Positions 1-9,771 of a stretch of 64,000 nucleotides of DNA are shown here, piece by piece. The notes beneath the pieces were generated by a model. That model ran no database searches and had not been told where the DNA came from. It worked only from the letters and a program-made list of their open reading frames with translations. Location of the stretch: contig NZ_BMES01000001.1 in assembly GCF_014636935.1 (NCBI RefSeq), positions 661,383 to 725,382 of the forward strand, given 5' to 3'. Source of the stretch: Alsobacter metallidurans. Its GTDB lineage: Bacteria > Pseudomonadota > Alphaproteobacteria > Rhizobiales > Beijerinckiaceae. The position numbers and the translations under genes are program-made. How positions within the stretch are numbered: the stretch's first letter is position 1; each line of letters begins with the position of its first letter.

Positions 1-1161
1 GTTGGCGATCAGCCGCCGGATGAAGCCGACGCCGCGCTCGATTTCGTCCAGCGTGATGTATTCGTCCGGCTGGTGTGCCTGGTTGATGGATCCCGGCCCG
101 CACACCACGGTCGGCAGTCCGTTGCGCTGGAAGTGCCCGGCCTCCGTGCCGTACGGCACCGTCATGGTCTGGTTGCGGCCGGCCAGCCGCAGGGCCAGCG
201 TCTCGGCGGCGGAACCAGGGTCTGGCGCGAGCCCCGGAACCGCGACCTCCAGCAGCGTCTCGACCGAGCCCGGCCATCCCCACCGGGTGAGGCGCGGCAC
301 CACCACGCGCTGCGCGTAATCCTGCAGCATGCGGGCGACCTCTTCCTCGTCGGTCCCGGGCACGCCGCGCACCTCCCACTGGAAGTGGCAGATTTTCGGC
401 AGGATGTTGCGGGCCGTGCCGCCGTTCACGGTTCCGACATGCACCGACGAGTAGGGCGGGTCGAAACGGCCCGTGGGGTCGCCCTTTTCGCGGTAGACGT
501 CCGAGAGCCGGTCCAGCTCCTGCAGCAGCCATCCGGCCGCGAACACCGCGTTGGAGCCGAGCTCCGGCTTGGCCGAATGCGCCTCGTAGCCGTGCACATA
601 GGTGTTGAACGTGACCACGCTCTTGTGGGCGTCGGCCACCTGCAGCTCGGTCGGCTCGCCCACGATCACGGCCTGCGGCCGCGGCAGGTCGACGCCCATG
701 CGCCGGATGGTGTCCACCACGCCGAGGCAGGTGAGCTCCTCGTCGTAGCTGAGCATGATGTGGATGGGCGTCTTCAGCGCGGCCGCCTGCATCTCCGGCA
801 CGAGCGACAGCGCGATCGCCGCGAAGGCCTTCATGTCCACCGCGCCGCGCCCGTAGGCCTTTCCGTCCCCCACCCGCAACGTAAAGGGATCGCTGGTCCA
901 GGCCTGGCCGGCGACCGGCACTACGTCCGTATGGCCGGACAGCACGATCCCGCCGCGGTCCGTCGGACCGATCGTCGCGAACAGGGCGGTCTTGTCGCCT
1001 GTCTCGTTGGGGACGCGCACCGACGTGACGCCAAGGTCGGCGAGGTAGCGCTCCACGAAGGCGATCAGGTCGAGGTTCGAGCGCGCGCTTTCGGTGTCGA
1101 ACGATACCAAGCGTTCGAGCAGGGCGAGGGGGGTCATCGCGGTTCCGTGCTTGGCGGCCAT
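1..1161 (-). CDS. argE: acetylornithine deacetylase, 3' end cut by window edge
   Basis: Zn-dependent M20-family amidohydrolase that removes acetate from N-acetylornithine in arginine synthesis. 387 codons are present and the frame is still open at base 1, so only the last few residues are missing (family about 385-390 aa). Seen: the metal-binding LSGHTDVVP segment, the bridging Asp in GRGAVDMKAF, the catalytic Glu pair in SYDEELTCLG, VGEPTE, and the C-terminal metal site in CGPGSINQAHQPDEY, a combination typical of ArgE rather than DapE. The ATG at 1161 overlaps the TGA of apaG by one base (TGATG), so the two are translationally coupled. The other arg genes argD and argF lie 2 kb away on the opposite strand. 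Confidence 0.93.
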   Translation of the reverse strand, partial: MAAKHGTAMTPLALLERLVSFDTESARSNLDLIAFVERYLADLGVTSVRVPNETGDKTALFATIGPTDRGGIVLSGHTDVVPVAGQAWTSDPFTLRVGDGKAYGRGAVDMKAFAAIALSLVPEMQAAALKTPIHIMLSYDEELTCLGVVDTIRRMGVDLPRPQAVIVGEPTELQVADAHKSVVTFNTYVHGYEAHSAKPELGSNAVFAAGWLLQELDRLSDVYREKGDPTGRFDPPYSSVHVGTVNGGTARNILPKICHFQWEVRGVPGTDEEEVARMLQDYAQRVVVPRLTRWGWPGSVETLLEVAVPGLAPDPGSAAETLALRLAGRNQTMTVPYGTEAGHFQRNGLPTVVCGPGSINQAHQPDEYITLDEIERGVGFIRRLIAN

Positions 1162-1553
1162 CAGTGCATCACCCGGCGGCGGTTGGGGCTGTCCAGCGAA
1201 AAGGCCGGGATGTCGATGTCGAAATGCGCGCCGTCCTGGCCCTGCATGCCGTAGGTGCCCGACATGATGCCCTCCGGCGTCTCCAGCGGGCAACCGCTCG
1301 TGTATTTGAACGTCTCTCCCGGTCCAATCGTCGGCTGCTTGCCGATCACGCCCTCGCCGCGCACTTCCTTTACGGCGCCTGTCGAGTCGCGAATGTGCCA
1401 GCAGCGGGTGAGCAGCGTCACGGTCTCGGCGCCGAGGTTTACGATCTCGACCGTGTAGGACCAGAAGAATTGCTTCTTTTCAGGCGCCGACTGGTCCGCC
1501 ATGTAGGCGGGCGTGACGGTGACCTGGATCTGGCGGGTGACGGCCCGATACAT
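1161..1553 (-). CDS. apaG: ApaG domain protein
   Basis: 130-aa ApaG protein with the fibronectin-III-like fold, historically linked to Co2+/Mg2+ resistance and diadenosine-tetraphosphate metabolism; its biochemical role is unsettled. Seen: the family blocks QFFWSYTVEIVNLG, LLTRCWHIRDSTG, EVRGEGVIGKQP and YTSGCPLETPEGIMSGTYGM. I chose the ATG at 1553 because it gives the usual family length and N-terminus (MYRAVTRQIQVTV); an in-frame start at 1607 would add 18 unconserved residues. It lies directly upstream of argE with a one-base stop/start overlap. Confidence 0.92.
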   Translation of the reverse strand: MYRAVTRQIQVTVTPAYMADQSAPEKKQFFWSYTVEIVNLGAETVTLLTRCWHIRDSTGAVKEVRGEGVIGKQPTIGPGETFKYTSGCPLETPEGIMSGTYGMQGQDGAHFDIDIPAFSLDSPNRRRVMH

Positions 1554-1661
1554 CGTCGCGTGAACTCCGGGGGCTGCGGAAAGCGCTCGCGTCCTAAAGC
1601 ATTTCACCGCGGAGGGGAATCGGCTTTGCTCGGCGGCGGGCGCCGGGAGCGTGGAGCAGGC

Positions 1662-2267
1662 ATGTTGGACGGAATGGCGCGGCGGTTGATCGACCCGCCG
1701 CTGGCGCGGCTCGCGACGCGTTGCGTGCGCCTCGGCCTCACCGCCAACGCCATCACGGGGCTGGCGCTCTGCTTCGGGATCGCGAGCGCGGCCGCGATCG
1801 CGGCGGGCGATTTTGCGCTGGGGCTCGCCCTGATGGCGCTCGGACGGATCGGCGACGGCCTCGACGGCGCGGTCGCCCGCCAGACCCGGCGCACGGATCT
1901 GGGCGGCTTCCTCGACATCGTGTCGGATTTCGTTTTCTACGGCGCCGTGCCGCTGGCCTTCGCGTTTGTCGCGCCCAACGCCAATGCGCTCGCGGCCGCC
2001 ACGCTGCTGTTCAGCTTCTATGTGAACGGCGCGACCTTCCTGGCCTACGCGACGGTCGCCGGGCAGCGCGGGCTGCAGACGACATCGCGCGGCCTGAAGT
2101 CCATCTACTTCACGGCCGGGTTGGCCGAGGGCGCCGAGACCATCGGCTTCTTCGCCCTGATGATGCTGTTCCCCCGCGCCTTTCCGACGCTGGCCGTGAT
2201 CTTCTCGCTCATGTGCCTCGTCACGGCCGCCAGCCGCGTTCTCCTCGCCTGGCGGACGTTCCGATGA
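1662..2267 (+). CDS. CDP-alcohol phosphatidyltransferase family membrane protein
   Basis: 201-aa integral membrane enzyme of the CDP-alcohol phosphatidyltransferase superfamily, which transfers a phosphatidyl group from CDP-diacylglycerol to an alcohol. The signature DGx2AR...Gx3Dx3D is intact at residues 68-89 (D68, G69, A72, R73, G81, D85, D89), with hydrophobic helices before and after it. The acceptor alcohol cannot be told from sequence. The start at 1662 has a purine-rich GTGGAGCAGG just upstream. The gene is divergent from apaG and its 3' end comes within 10 bp of the convergent gcrA. Confidence 0.85.
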   Translation: MLDGMARRLIDPPLARLATRCVRLGLTANAITGLALCFGIASAAAIAAGDFALGLALMALGRIGDGLDGAVARQTRRTDLGGFLDIVSDFVFYGAVPLAFAFVAPNANALAAATLLFSFYVNGATFLAYATVAGQRGLQTTSRGLKSIYFTAGLAEGAETIGFFALMMLFPRAFPTLAVIFSLMCLVTAASRVLLAWRTFR

Positions 2268-2273
2268 ATGCGC

Positions 2274-2810
2274 CTAGCGCATTCCCCCGGCCCGGGCCGC
2301 CGCGCGGCGGCGGTCCATGGAAGGCTGGTAGGCCACCTGCGAGTGGAAGTTGCAGTAAGGCGTGCCGGTCGGCGACTTGGCCCCGCAAAAGCGGAAATCC
2401 TCGCTCGTCGGGTCGCCATGCGGCCAGCGGCACATGCTCTCGCGCAGCTCCATGATGGTGACGCGCTCGGACATGGGGATCACCACATCCGTCATCGGCG
2501 TGGGCGCGAGCTCCATGATGGGCGCCGCCATCGGCATGGCCTTGGGGGCCACCGCCAGGTTGCCGCGCACCACGGGCGCCGAATGCGTGTGGCTCATCGG
2601 ATGGCTCGGCGCCCGGGTCGGCGCCTTGCGGGGACGAGCCTGCTGGGGCGCGGGCGCCTTCGCGCGGCCCGAAAGGCCGAGCCTGTGGACCTTGCCGATC
2701 ACCGCGTTGCGGGTGATCCCCCCGGCCAGCTCCGCCGCGATCTGGCTGGCGCTAAGCCCCTGGTTCCACAGTTTCTTAAGGAGTTCGACCCGTTCATCGG
2801 TCCAGGACAT
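2274..2810 (-). CDS. gcrA: GcrA cell cycle regulator
   Basis: 178-aa GcrA-family protein. In Caulobacter GcrA binds sigma-70 holoenzyme and activates promoters carrying CcrM-methylated GANTC sites. Seen: the N-terminal HTH block (MSWTDERVELLKKLW, GLSASQIAAELAGG, TRNAVIGKVHRLGL), a low-complexity Pro/Ala/Arg linker, and the conserved Cys-rich C-terminal sigma-binding module (ESMCRWPHGDP, FRFCGAKSPTGTPYCNFHS). The ATG at 2810 starts exactly at the family N-terminus; the frame is open further upstream but that part is not conserved. The upstream region holds four GANTC sites. Confidence 0.95.
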   Translation of the reverse strand: MSWTDERVELLKKLWNQGLSASQIAAELAGGITRNAVIGKVHRLGLSGRAKAPAPQQARPRKAPTRAPSHPMSHTHSAPVVRGNLAVAPKAMPMAAPIMELAPTPMTDVVIPMSERVTIMELRESMCRWPHGDPTSEDFRFCGAKSPTGTPYCNFHSQVAYQPSMDRRRAAARAGGMR

Positions 2811-3277
2811 CGGCCTCGGTCTCCGTATCTGAATGTTGCCTCTGTGGACTTCGCCGCCGGCTCTTGAGGCCGATCTGTCGCGCCGTCCGCCTGTTCCTTC
2901 GCCAGCCGAATCCTCCCGCGTTCGCCGCTCCGCAACGGCGGAGCACGGGACTGCCTTCGACCCAACTACGTGGTTTGCCGCACCACATGTCGTATCCGAC
3001 AAGTGGAAACCTACGATATCGCGTGACTCTGCCGCAAGAGTCCGGCGCGCATCGGCCGGCGGCGAGGCGCGTTTTCAACAAGGATCGTGGCAGGAAAGAG
3101 TCGGTCGTGGGGTTGACCTGCGTGGCGCGTTGCGCATCGGCGCCAAAACCTTCGGAGATCTAGGCTCTGGCTCGTTTCATTGACAGAAAACGCGGCCGTC
3201 CTCATAGTTCAGCCGCGCCGCCCGGGTCGGGCGGCGCTTCCTATTTCTAAGGTTCAATCGAGGAAAGATCGTTCGCC
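2811..3277. other. gcrA-argD intergenic region with GANTC sites
   Basis: 467 bp between the divergent gcrA and argD. I find no convincing gene or RNA. It contains four GANTC sites, the CcrM methylation target, at 2908-2912 (GAATC), 3025-3029 (GACTC), 3038-3042 (GAGTC) and 3098-3102 (GAGTC), all in the half nearer gcrA. A strong hairpin (3215-3237) lies near argD. The region must hold promoters in both directions, but no clear -35/-10 pair can be assigned by eye. Confidence 0.6.
3215..3237 (+). terminator. GC-rich hairpin upstream of argD
   Basis: A perfect 9-bp stem GCGCCGCCC / GGGCGGCGC with a 5-nt loop, followed by TTCCTATTTCT. It sits about 40 bp before the argD start, so it could be a terminator of an upstream transcript, an attenuator-like leader element for the arg operon, or simply mRNA structure. 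The pyrimidine tail is not a clean U-run. Confidence 0.4.
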
Positions 3278-4492
3278 ATGGCCGAAGAGAGCCTTCATCC
3301 GTCGCCGCTGCTTCCGAACTTCGCGCGCGCGGACCTCTCCTTCGAGCGAGGAGAAGGCCCCTGGCTCTTCACGGACCGAGGCGAGCGTTACCTGGATTTC
3401 GGCGCCGGCATCGCCGTGAACGCGCTCGGGCACGCCCATCCGCATCTCGTGAAGGCGCTGGCCGACCAGGCCCAGAAGGTCTGGCACGTCTCCAACCTCT
3501 ACCGCATCCCGGAGGGCGAGAAGCTCGCCCAGCGGCTCGTGGACGCGACCTTCGCGGACACGGCCTTTTTCTGCAATTCGGGCGCTGAGGCCAACGAGGC
3601 CGCCATCAAGATGGCGCGCAAGTACCACGCCGTGAACGGCCAGCCCGAGCGCTTCCGCATCATCACGGTGGAGGGCGCCTTCCACGGCCGCACGCTGGCC
3701 ACGCTGGCGGCGGGCGGGCAGCAGAAATACCTCGAAGGTTTCGGTCCCAAGGCCGAAGGCTTCGACCAGGTGCCCTATGGCGATCACGAGGCGCTCAAGG
3801 CCGCCATCACGCCCGAGACGGCCGCCATTATGGTTGAGCCGATCCAGGGCGAGGGCGGCGTGCGCTCGGTCCCGCCGCAATGCCTGCGCGGCCTGCGCCA
3901 GCTTTGCGACGAGCACGGCATGCTGCTGATCTTCGACGAGATCCAGACCGGCGTCGGCCGCTCGGGCAAGTTCTTCGCGCATGAGCGCGCCGGCGTCACG
4001 CCCGACATCATGACGGTCGCCAAGGGCATCGGCGGCGGCTTCCCGCTCGGCGTCTGCCTCGCCACCCGCGAGGCCGGCAAGGGCATGACGGCCGGCACGC
4101 ACGGCACCACTTTCGGCGGCAATCCGCTCGCCATGGCGGTCGGCAACGCGGTGCTGGACGTGGTGCTGGAGGAGGGCTTCCTCCAGCGCGTCGAGCGCAT
4201 CAGCCTCGTGCTGAAGCAGCGCCTCGCCGAGCTGAAGGATCGTCACCCCTCGGTCATCGAGGACATCCGCGGCGAAGGCCTGCTGCTGGGCGTGCGCACC
4301 CGCGTGCCCAATGTGGAGTTCGCCGCCGCAGCCCGCGACGAGCATCTGCTGCTCGTGCCCGCCGGCGACAACGTCGTTCGTTTGCTGCCGCCCCTCACCA
4401 TCACGGAGGCCGAGGTCGCGGAGGCTTTCGATCGTCTGGATCGCGCCTGCGCCAGGATCGAGGCTGCGAAGAAGACGGGAGCCGCCGCATGA
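3278..4492 (+). CDS. argD: acetylornithine / succinyldiaminopimelate aminotransferase
   Basis: 404-aa class-III PLP aminotransferase converting N-acetylglutamate semialdehyde to N-acetylornithine in arginine synthesis, often also serving lysine synthesis. Seen: the N-terminal [39 protein letters not shown], the substrate/PLP segment [30 protein letters not shown], and the PLP-binding K249 in [13 protein letters not shown]. It shares a 4-bp ATGA overlap with argF, so it is the first gene of a coupled argD-argF-hslO operon. Confidence 0.95.
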   Translation: MAEESLHPSPLLPNFARADLSFERGEGPWLFTDRGERYLDFGAGIAVNALGHAHPHLVKALADQAQKVWHVSNLYRIPEGEKLAQRLVDATFADTAFFCNSGAEANEAAIKMARKYHAVNGQPERFRIITVEGAFHGRTLATLAAGGQQKYLEGFGPKAEGFDQVPYGDHEALKAAITPETAAIMVEPIQGEGGVRSVPPQCLRGLRQLCDEHGMLLIFDEIQTGVGRSGKFFAHERAGVTPDIMTVAKGIGGGFPLGVCLATREAGKGMTAGTHGTTFGGNPLAMAVGNAVLDVVLEEGFLQRVERISLVLKQRLAELKDRHPSVIEDIRGEGLLLGVRTRVPNVEFAAAARDEHLLLVPAGDNVVRLLPPLTITEAEVAEAFDRLDRACARIEAAKKTGAAA

Positions 4493-5421
4493 GCGCGCCG
4501 GTTCGTCACTTCCTCGATCTCACGGCCCTGCCGGGCGACGAGCTCAGAACCATCATCGATGCGTCCGCCGCCATGAAGCGGGCGCGCCGCAAGGGTGAGC
4601 ACGCCGCCCGGCGCCCGCTCGCCGGCAAGACGCTGGCGATGATCTTCGACAAGCCCTCGACGCGCACCCGCGTGTCGTTCGACGTCGGCATGCGCGAGCT
4701 CGGCGGCGAGACCATCATGCTCACCGGCGCGGAAATGCAGCTCGGCCGTGGCGAGACCATCGCCGACACGGCGCGCGTGCTGTCGCGCTACGTGGACGCG
4801 ATCGTGATCCGCATGCTCGACGCCAAGGCGGTCGCGGAACTTGCCGAATACGCCACCGTGCCGGTGATCAACGGGCTCACGAAGCTGTCGCATCCCTGCC
4901 AGGTCATGGCCGACGTCATGACCTACGAGGAGCACCGCGGGCCCATCAAGGGCAAGACGGTGGCCTGGGTGGGCGACGCCAACAACGTGCTCGCCTCCTG
5001 GGTGCACGCCGCGGCGCGCTTTGACTTCCGCCTCAACATCGCCGCGCCGGAGCAGCTCGCTCCGCCCGCCGACCTGCTGGCCTGGGCGCGGCGGGAAGGC
5101 GCCCGCGTGGCCGCCATGGAGGACCCGCAGGACGCCGTGACGGACGCCGATTGCGTGGTGACCGATTGCTGGGTGTCGATGGGCGACGAGGACGCGGGTA
5201 GACGCCACAACATGCTCGCCCCATATCAGGTGAACTCCAAGCTCATGAAGCTCGCCGACGACAAGGCGATTTTCATGCACTGCCTGCCTGCTCACCGCGG
5301 CGAGGAAGTGACGGACGAGGTCATGGATGGCCCGCAGTCCGTGGTGTTCGACGAAGCCGAGAACCGGCTGCACGCCCAAAAGGGCGTGCTGGCCTGGTGC
5401 CTCGGGGCATTGGATCGATGA
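4489..5421 (+). CDS. argF: ornithine carbamoyltransferase
   Basis: 310-aa cytoplasmic enzyme that condenses ornithine with carbamoyl phosphate to citrulline. The carbamoyl-phosphate site STRTR is at residues 57-61, the HPCQ motif at 135-138, the ornithine loop DCWVSMGDE at 226-234 and the HCLP active-site Cys motif at 264-267. Length is typical of the anabolic form. It overlaps argD by 4 bp at its start and hslO by 4 bp at its end. Confidence 0.96.
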   Translation: MSAPVRHFLDLTALPGDELRTIIDASAAMKRARRKGEHAARRPLAGKTLAMIFDKPSTRTRVSFDVGMRELGGETIMLTGAEMQLGRGETIADTARVLSRYVDAIVIRMLDAKAVAELAEYATVPVINGLTKLSHPCQVMADVMTYEEHRGPIKGKTVAWVGDANNVLASWVHAAARFDFRLNIAAPEQLAPPADLLAWARREGARVAAMEDPQDAVTDADCVVTDCWVSMGDEDAGRRHNMLAPYQVNSKLMKLADDKAIFMHCLPAHRGEEVTDEVMDGPQSVVFDEAENRLHAQKGVLAWCLGALDR

Positions 5422-6377
5422 CTGACACACACCCAGAGCTCGACGACCTCGTACTGCCCTTTTCGGTAGAACCTCTCGAAGCCCGCGGCCGCATCACGCG
5501 GCTCGGGCCGTTGGTGGACCGTATCTTGGAGCGCCACGCCTACCCGCCCCAGGTGGCGCGGCTGGTCGGCGAGATGGTGGTGCTGGCCGTTCTGCTCGGC
5601 ACCTCGCTGAAATTCGAGGGCCGCTTCCAGCTGCAGACGCGTACGGACGGCGCGGTCGACATGCTGGTCGTGGACTTCGAGGCGCCCGACCGCGTGCGCG
5701 CCTATGCGCGCTTCGACGCCGAGCGCCTGGGCGAGCTCGCCGCCGACGCCAGCCCGGCGGCGCTGCTCGGCCGCGGCCACCTCGCGCTCACGATCGACCA
5801 GGGCTCGGACATGTCGCGCTACCAGGGCATCGTCGCCCTGGAGGGCCAGTCCATCGAGGACGCCGCTCACCAGTATTTCCTCCAGTCCGAGCAGATCCCG
5901 ACCCGCATCCGCATCGCGGTGGGCGAAACGCTGGCGGGCGCGCGCCACACGTGGCGCGCCGGCGGTGTAATGGTGCAGTTCCTGCCGTCCTCCCCCGAGC
6001 GCCAGCGCCAGGCCGACCTGCCGCCCGGAGACGCGCCCGAGGGCGCGACTGCGCATGTGGTGGACGAAGACGACGCCTGGGTGGAAGCCCGTTCGCTGGT
6101 GGAGACCGTTGAGGACCACGAATTGCTGGATCCCACGCTCACCAGCGAAACGCTGCTCTACCGCCTCTTCCACGAGCGCGGCGTGCGCGTGTTCGAGGCC
6201 CAGACCGTGATCGAGCGCTGCCGGTGTTCGCGCGAGCGCATCGTCGGCATGCTGCGCCAGTTCTCACCCGAGGAGCGCCGCTCCATGGTGGGCGACGACG
6301 GTCGCATCGGGATCACCTGCGAGTTCTGCTCCACGCACTACCAGGTCGAGCCGGCCGAGGTCGGCGTCGAGGATTGA
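5418..6377 (+). CDS. hslO: redox-regulated chaperone Hsp33
   Basis: 319-aa Hsp33 holdase, a cytosolic chaperone activated by oxidation. The C-terminal zinc/redox centre is visible as C268-x-C270 ([10 protein letters not shown]) and C301-x2-C304 ([11 protein letters not shown]). The N-terminal domain carries the family stretches [16 protein letters not shown] and [16 protein letters not shown]. The ATG at 5418 lies inside the ATGA overlapping the argF stop, which decides the start. The argF-hslO pairing is a familiar order in Hyphomicrobiales. Confidence 0.94.
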   Translation: MTDTHPELDDLVLPFSVEPLEARGRITRLGPLVDRILERHAYPPQVARLVGEMVVLAVLLGTSLKFEGRFQLQTRTDGAVDMLVVDFEAPDRVRAYARFDAERLGELAADASPAALLGRGHLALTIDQGSDMSRYQGIVALEGQSIEDAAHQYFLQSEQIPTRIRIAVGETLAGARHTWRAGGVMVQFLPSSPERQRQADLPPGDAPEGATAHVVDEDDAWVEARSLVETVEDHELLDPTLTSETLLYRLFHERGVRVFEAQTVIERCRCSRERIVGMLRQFSPEERRSMVGDDGRIGITCEFCSTHYQVEPAEVGVED

Positions 6378-6699
6378 GCGGCTTCGAGCCGAATTGAGCG
6401 ATCACAAGCCGGAGAGCCGCGCTCGCCGCGCGTTCACCCGCGCGTGAGCCGGCCGTGGCGGACGGAGGTCAATAAATCCGGCCGCCGAAGCTGAAGCGTA
6501 AGCACGGCAAGCACTTCGCTGGTTTCATGACGCCCAGCGCTGATCACGCCGCCTTCTCCGACGCCCGGCGCCGTCGCGTCATCACCGATCTTGCTCCGGT
6601 TTTCGTGATCCCGCCGCCTCTGGCCGAAGCCGGGCGGGCGTGCCTTCGTGATCGTACGACGGCGACAACAGCCGCTCGGCCCATCTCGGGGAGGCGCAC
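6378..6699. other. intergenic region without recognisable gene
   Basis: 322 bp between hslO and the next membrane-protein gene. It is GC-rich with short inverted repeats (for example CGCGCG-TTCACC-CGCGCG downstream of hslO) but no T-run that would make a clear Rho-independent terminator. I see no conserved RNA or protein. Confidence 0.5.
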
Positions 6700-7338
6700 A
6701 TGACCATGGACACCACGCTGCGGCCGGCGCTTCCGGCCATTCCGAGCCGGCGTACGATCGCGTGGCTGCTGATTGGCGGGTTCCTCGGCCTCATGGCTTG
6801 GGAAATCTGGGCGCGGTTCATCACCCCGCTGATCCTGGGCGGACCGCTGGAGCCGGCCGAACTCGTGATCTCACTCGTGCGCCGCTGGACCGGATACGAG
6901 CTGGCGCGCTTCCCGGCCGAGGTCGCCCATTACACTATCGGCATCGTTGGTTACCCGGTGCTCTACTACATCGTGTCGCGCAGCCTGAAGAGCTGGGCGC
7001 TGGTGCTCGATATCGGCGTCTGGGCGCTGTTCACGCTCTACCTCGCCGGCGTCGCATTCACGGGCGGCCTGATGATGGGCGCGGTGCTGTTCTGGCTGTT
7101 CGTCACCGTTCTCACGGCCACACGCTTCATCAACCCGAACAGCCTCCTGGCGGATTGCCTGAGCTGGGGCTCGTTCACCTGGTTCAACGCGCTTGGCATC
7201 ATGGCGCCGCTGGCCGGCCTGCCCTTCCTGCTGCTGGAATGGGGCGGTGGGCTCTCGTTCATGAGCTACGCCGGCCACATCATCTTCGGCTTCGTGGCCG
7301 CGCTGGTGTTCGAGATGAAAGCCGGGCGCCAGGCCTGA
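6700..7338 (+). CDS. multi-pass membrane protein of unknown function
   Basis: 212-aa protein with about six hydrophobic segments, beginning with IAWLLIGGFLGLMAWEIWA near residues 19-36 and ending with ISYAGH-like and FGFVAALVFEM helices. No signal peptidase site and no catalytic motif that I recognise. The start has a good upstream GGGGAGG. It stands alone between hslO and a convergent esterase, so context gives no function. Confidence 0.75.
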   Translation: MTMDTTLRPALPAIPSRRTIAWLLIGGFLGLMAWEIWARFITPLILGGPLEPAELVISLVRRWTGYELARFPAEVAHYTIGIVGYPVLYYIVSRSLKSWALVLDIGVWALFTLYLAGVAFTGGLMMGAVLFWLFVTVLTATRFINPNSLLADCLSWGSFTWFNALGIMAPLAGLPFLLLEWGGGLSFMSYAGHIIFGFVAALVFEMKAGRQA

Positions 7339-7369
7339 GCGGCGGGGCCGCTCTCGGGGCGGCCTCGTT

Positions 7370-8230
7370 TCAGGGCTTCAGGGCCGCGCCTTTCGGGCGA
7401 GCCGGCAGGCTCTCCATCCAGCGAAACGCATCGGCGACCCAGCCCGCCTCGATCTCGTGCTCGCCGGCGTGGAGGCACAGCGTCAGCTCTCTCCCGCTGG
7501 CGCAGTGGCTCGCCGACCATGTGCGGCAGGCGAGCGCGCCCCGCTGCGCCTCCTGGTCCGGCTCGGCCACGCAGCCGTCGATGCTGCGCCACAACGCCAT
7601 GCCGCGCAGCACGTCGCCCTGCTGCAGCGCGCCGCCGCGCAGCACGCGGCCGGCCATCGGCACGGTGCGATCGGCCAGCCCATGCACATGTCGCAGCGAC
7701 ACTGGCCCGCCCGGGCAACTCTCCGGCTCCGGCATCCAGAACGCGCCCGCGACGGGCGCGAACGCCGTGAAGCGGCCGGGCGTCTGGCAGGCGAGGCTCC
7801 ACACCATGGAGCCGCCGACCGAGAAGCCGGTCGCGAGCACGCGCGTCTGGTCCACCGGCCAGCGGCGCTCGACGTCATCCAGCACGCGGCCCACGAACGC
7901 GATGTCGTCGCGGCCCGGAAACGCCTTGGACGGAAATGACCAGGATAGCGCTGACCCGTTCTCGGCCCGCCCTTGCGGCGCCACCAGGATGGCCCCGACG
8001 CCCTCCACCGCGTCAGCCAGCGTGGCGTCCGCCATCACGCCTTCGGCCGAGCCCGAATAGCCGTGGAAGAACATCACAACCGGGAGCCGCGCCTGCCCGT
8101 CCCACCGCGGCGGAACGCGGGCGTAGTACACGCCGTCAGCCACCGCGCACGGGATCTGGGCGTCACACGCGAACGCGTCCGGGGCGACCAAGGCCAGCAA
8201 GGCTGCGAGCGCACCAGGGATCAGGCGCAT
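7370..8230 (-). CDS. secreted PHB-depolymerase / feruloyl-esterase-like hydrolase
   Basis: 286-aa alpha/beta hydrolase of the LpqC/PHB-depolymerase-like esterase family with an N-terminal signal peptide ending near DAFA (residues 18-21). Seen: the oxyanion-hole HGYSGS (56-61), the nucleophile elbow GFSVGGS with S137, the acid D187 in HGLADRTVPM and the base H258 in HAGEHEIEAG. Several Cys residues fit an exported, disulfide-bonded protein. The substrate (polyhydroxyalkanoate oligomer, feruloyl or other ester) cannot be decided. Single gene, convergent to the preceding membrane protein. Confidence 0.83.
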   Translation of the reverse strand: MRLIPGALAALLALVAPDAFACDAQIPCAVADGVYYARVPPRWDGQARLPVVMFFHGYSGSAEGVMADATLADAVEGVGAILVAPQGRAENGSALSWSFPSKAFPGRDDIAFVGRVLDDVERRWPVDQTRVLATGFSVGGSMVWSLACQTPGRFTAFAPVAGAFWMPEPESCPGGPVSLRHVHGLADRTVPMAGRVLRGGALQQGDVLRGMALWRSIDGCVAEPDQEAQRGALACRTWSASHCASGRELTLCLHAGEHEIEAGWVADAFRWMESLPARPKGAALKP

Positions 8231-8420
8231 GGGATCGGGCGCATGAGCGCTCCTCCGGCGGTTGCCCGCACAGTAGCACCACCCCGACGGCCGTCATCCG
8301 GCTCACGCCGGCATCACGCGAACGTGTCGGCCGCTCACGCGGATGTTCGTGGCGCAACTGGGCGCCACACGGTCCGATGCGCCTCGAGATCTTCGAAGAC
8401 ATGGCCCGGAGGGCAGTCGC

Positions 8421-9755
8421 ATGATCGTTGACGCGTATGCGGGGCGTCATTCCACCGGTAGTCCGGCCGCGGTCGCAGCCTTCGAGCAGGCGATCGCCAG
8501 CGTCGCCCGCCACCAGCCCGGCGCCGCCGAAGCATTGGATGCGGCTTTGGCGGCCGACCCCGACCTGATCGCCGCCCACGCGCTGCGGGGCTTCGCGGCC
8601 GTGATCCTGGCGCGCTCCGAGTGCGTCCCGGCCGCGGACGATGCCTACGCCCTTGCGGCCGCCGCGCTGGCGCGACGCCCCGACGTGACCTCGGACGAGT
8701 CCGTCCTGGTCCATGCCCTCGACGCCGCCCGGCGCGGGCGCTTGCGCGCCGCCGCCGACCGGCTCGACGCGCACCTGCACGCCGAGCCCGGGGCCTTTCT
8801 GCCGCTCAAGCTCTCGCACTCCCTGCGCTTCATGGCGGGCGACCTCGGCGGCATGCTTGCGCTGACGTCGCGGGTTCTCCCGGCCTGGACGGAGGACCGT
8901 CCGGGCGCGGGCTTCGTGCTCGGCTGCCACGCGTTCGGGTTGGAAGAAGCCGGCGAGCTCGCGCCCGCCGAGCGTTACGGGCTGCGCGCCGTGGAGCTCG
9001 AGCCAGGCGACGCGTGGGGGCTGCACGCCGTTTCTCACGTGCACGAGACGCAGGGCCGCACCCGCGAGGGCGCGTCCTGGCTCGAAGCCTCACGCCCGCG
9101 TTGGGCCGCCTGCAACAACTTCCGCTTCCACCTGTCCTGGCATCTCGCGCTGTTCGAGCTGGAGGAGGGGCATGTCGGGCGCGTGCTGGACCTCTATGAC
9201 GACGAGGTGCGGCCGACGCGGACCGACGATTTCCGCGACGTCGCCAACGCGGCCTCGCTGCTGTGGCGGCTGTCGCAGGAGGGCGTCGACGTCGGCGACC
9301 GCTGGGCCGAACTGGCCGCCGTCTCGCGCCGCCGGACGCGCGACGTCACGCTGGTGTTCGCGTCACTGCACCACATCCTCGCGCTGGTCGGCGCGGGCCA
9401 GCGAGGCGACGCCCTCGCGCTCGCGGGGGAGATCAGCGCGCGGGAGCGGAGCGGCGGCGACCAGGGCAGGGTCGCGGGCCAGGTGGGGCGTGATCTCGCC
9501 CGCGTCATCCTCGACCTTGGCGACGCCGCCACGATCGCCCGCGCGGCGGCCGCACTGCCGCTGATCGGGGGCAGCCACGCCCAGCGCGACGTCTTTCTGC
9601 GCACGCTGGCGCTGGCGGCCGCCGACCGCGGCGAGCGCGACGCCATGGCGGTCGTGATGGGCTGCCGGGCCGCCTTGCGCCGGGAGGACCGGTTCTGCCA
9701 ACTGGCGCATCAGCGCCTGGCGCGGGCCGAAGCCGCCCGCAGGCGCGTCGCCTGA
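8421..9755 (+). CDS. tetratricopeptide-repeat protein, TTC38-like
   Basis: 444-aa all-helical protein resembling the TTC38 family: degenerate TPR helices through the whole length, with recognisable segments ALEAEPG-like LRAVELEPGDAWGLHAVSH (about 190-210), HETQGRTREG and NNFRFHLSWHLALFELEEG. No signal peptide or catalytic motif. The ATG at 8421 follows CGGAGGGC; no good earlier start is in frame. Its stop is 16 bp before the thiamine-diphosphate enzyme, so the two are probably co-transcribed. Molecular role unknown. Confidence 0.78.
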   Translation: MIVDAYAGRHSTGSPAAVAAFEQAIASVARHQPGAAEALDAALAADPDLIAAHALRGFAAVILARSECVPAADDAYALAAAALARRPDVTSDESVLVHALDAARRGRLRAAADRLDAHLHAEPGAFLPLKLSHSLRFMAGDLGGMLALTSRVLPAWTEDRPGAGFVLGCHAFGLEEAGELAPAERYGLRAVELEPGDAWGLHAVSHVHETQGRTREGASWLEASRPRWAACNNFRFHLSWHLALFELEEGHVGRVLDLYDDEVRPTRTDDFRDVANAASLLWRLSQEGVDVGDRWAELAAVSRRRTRDVTLVFASLHHILALVGAGQRGDALALAGEISARERSGGDQGRVAGQVGRDLARVILDLGDAATIARAAAALPLIGGSHAQRDVFLRTLALAAADRGERDAMAVVMGCRAALRREDRFCQLAHQRLARAEAARRRVA

Positions 9756-9771
9756 GCGCAAGGTGGACCCT

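Noticed and set aside
73-1254. Long plus-strand open frame over argE
   Set aside because: The minus strand encodes a complete, motif-bearing ArgE; the plus frame is a GC-rich shadow with His/Arg/Ala-rich nonsense.
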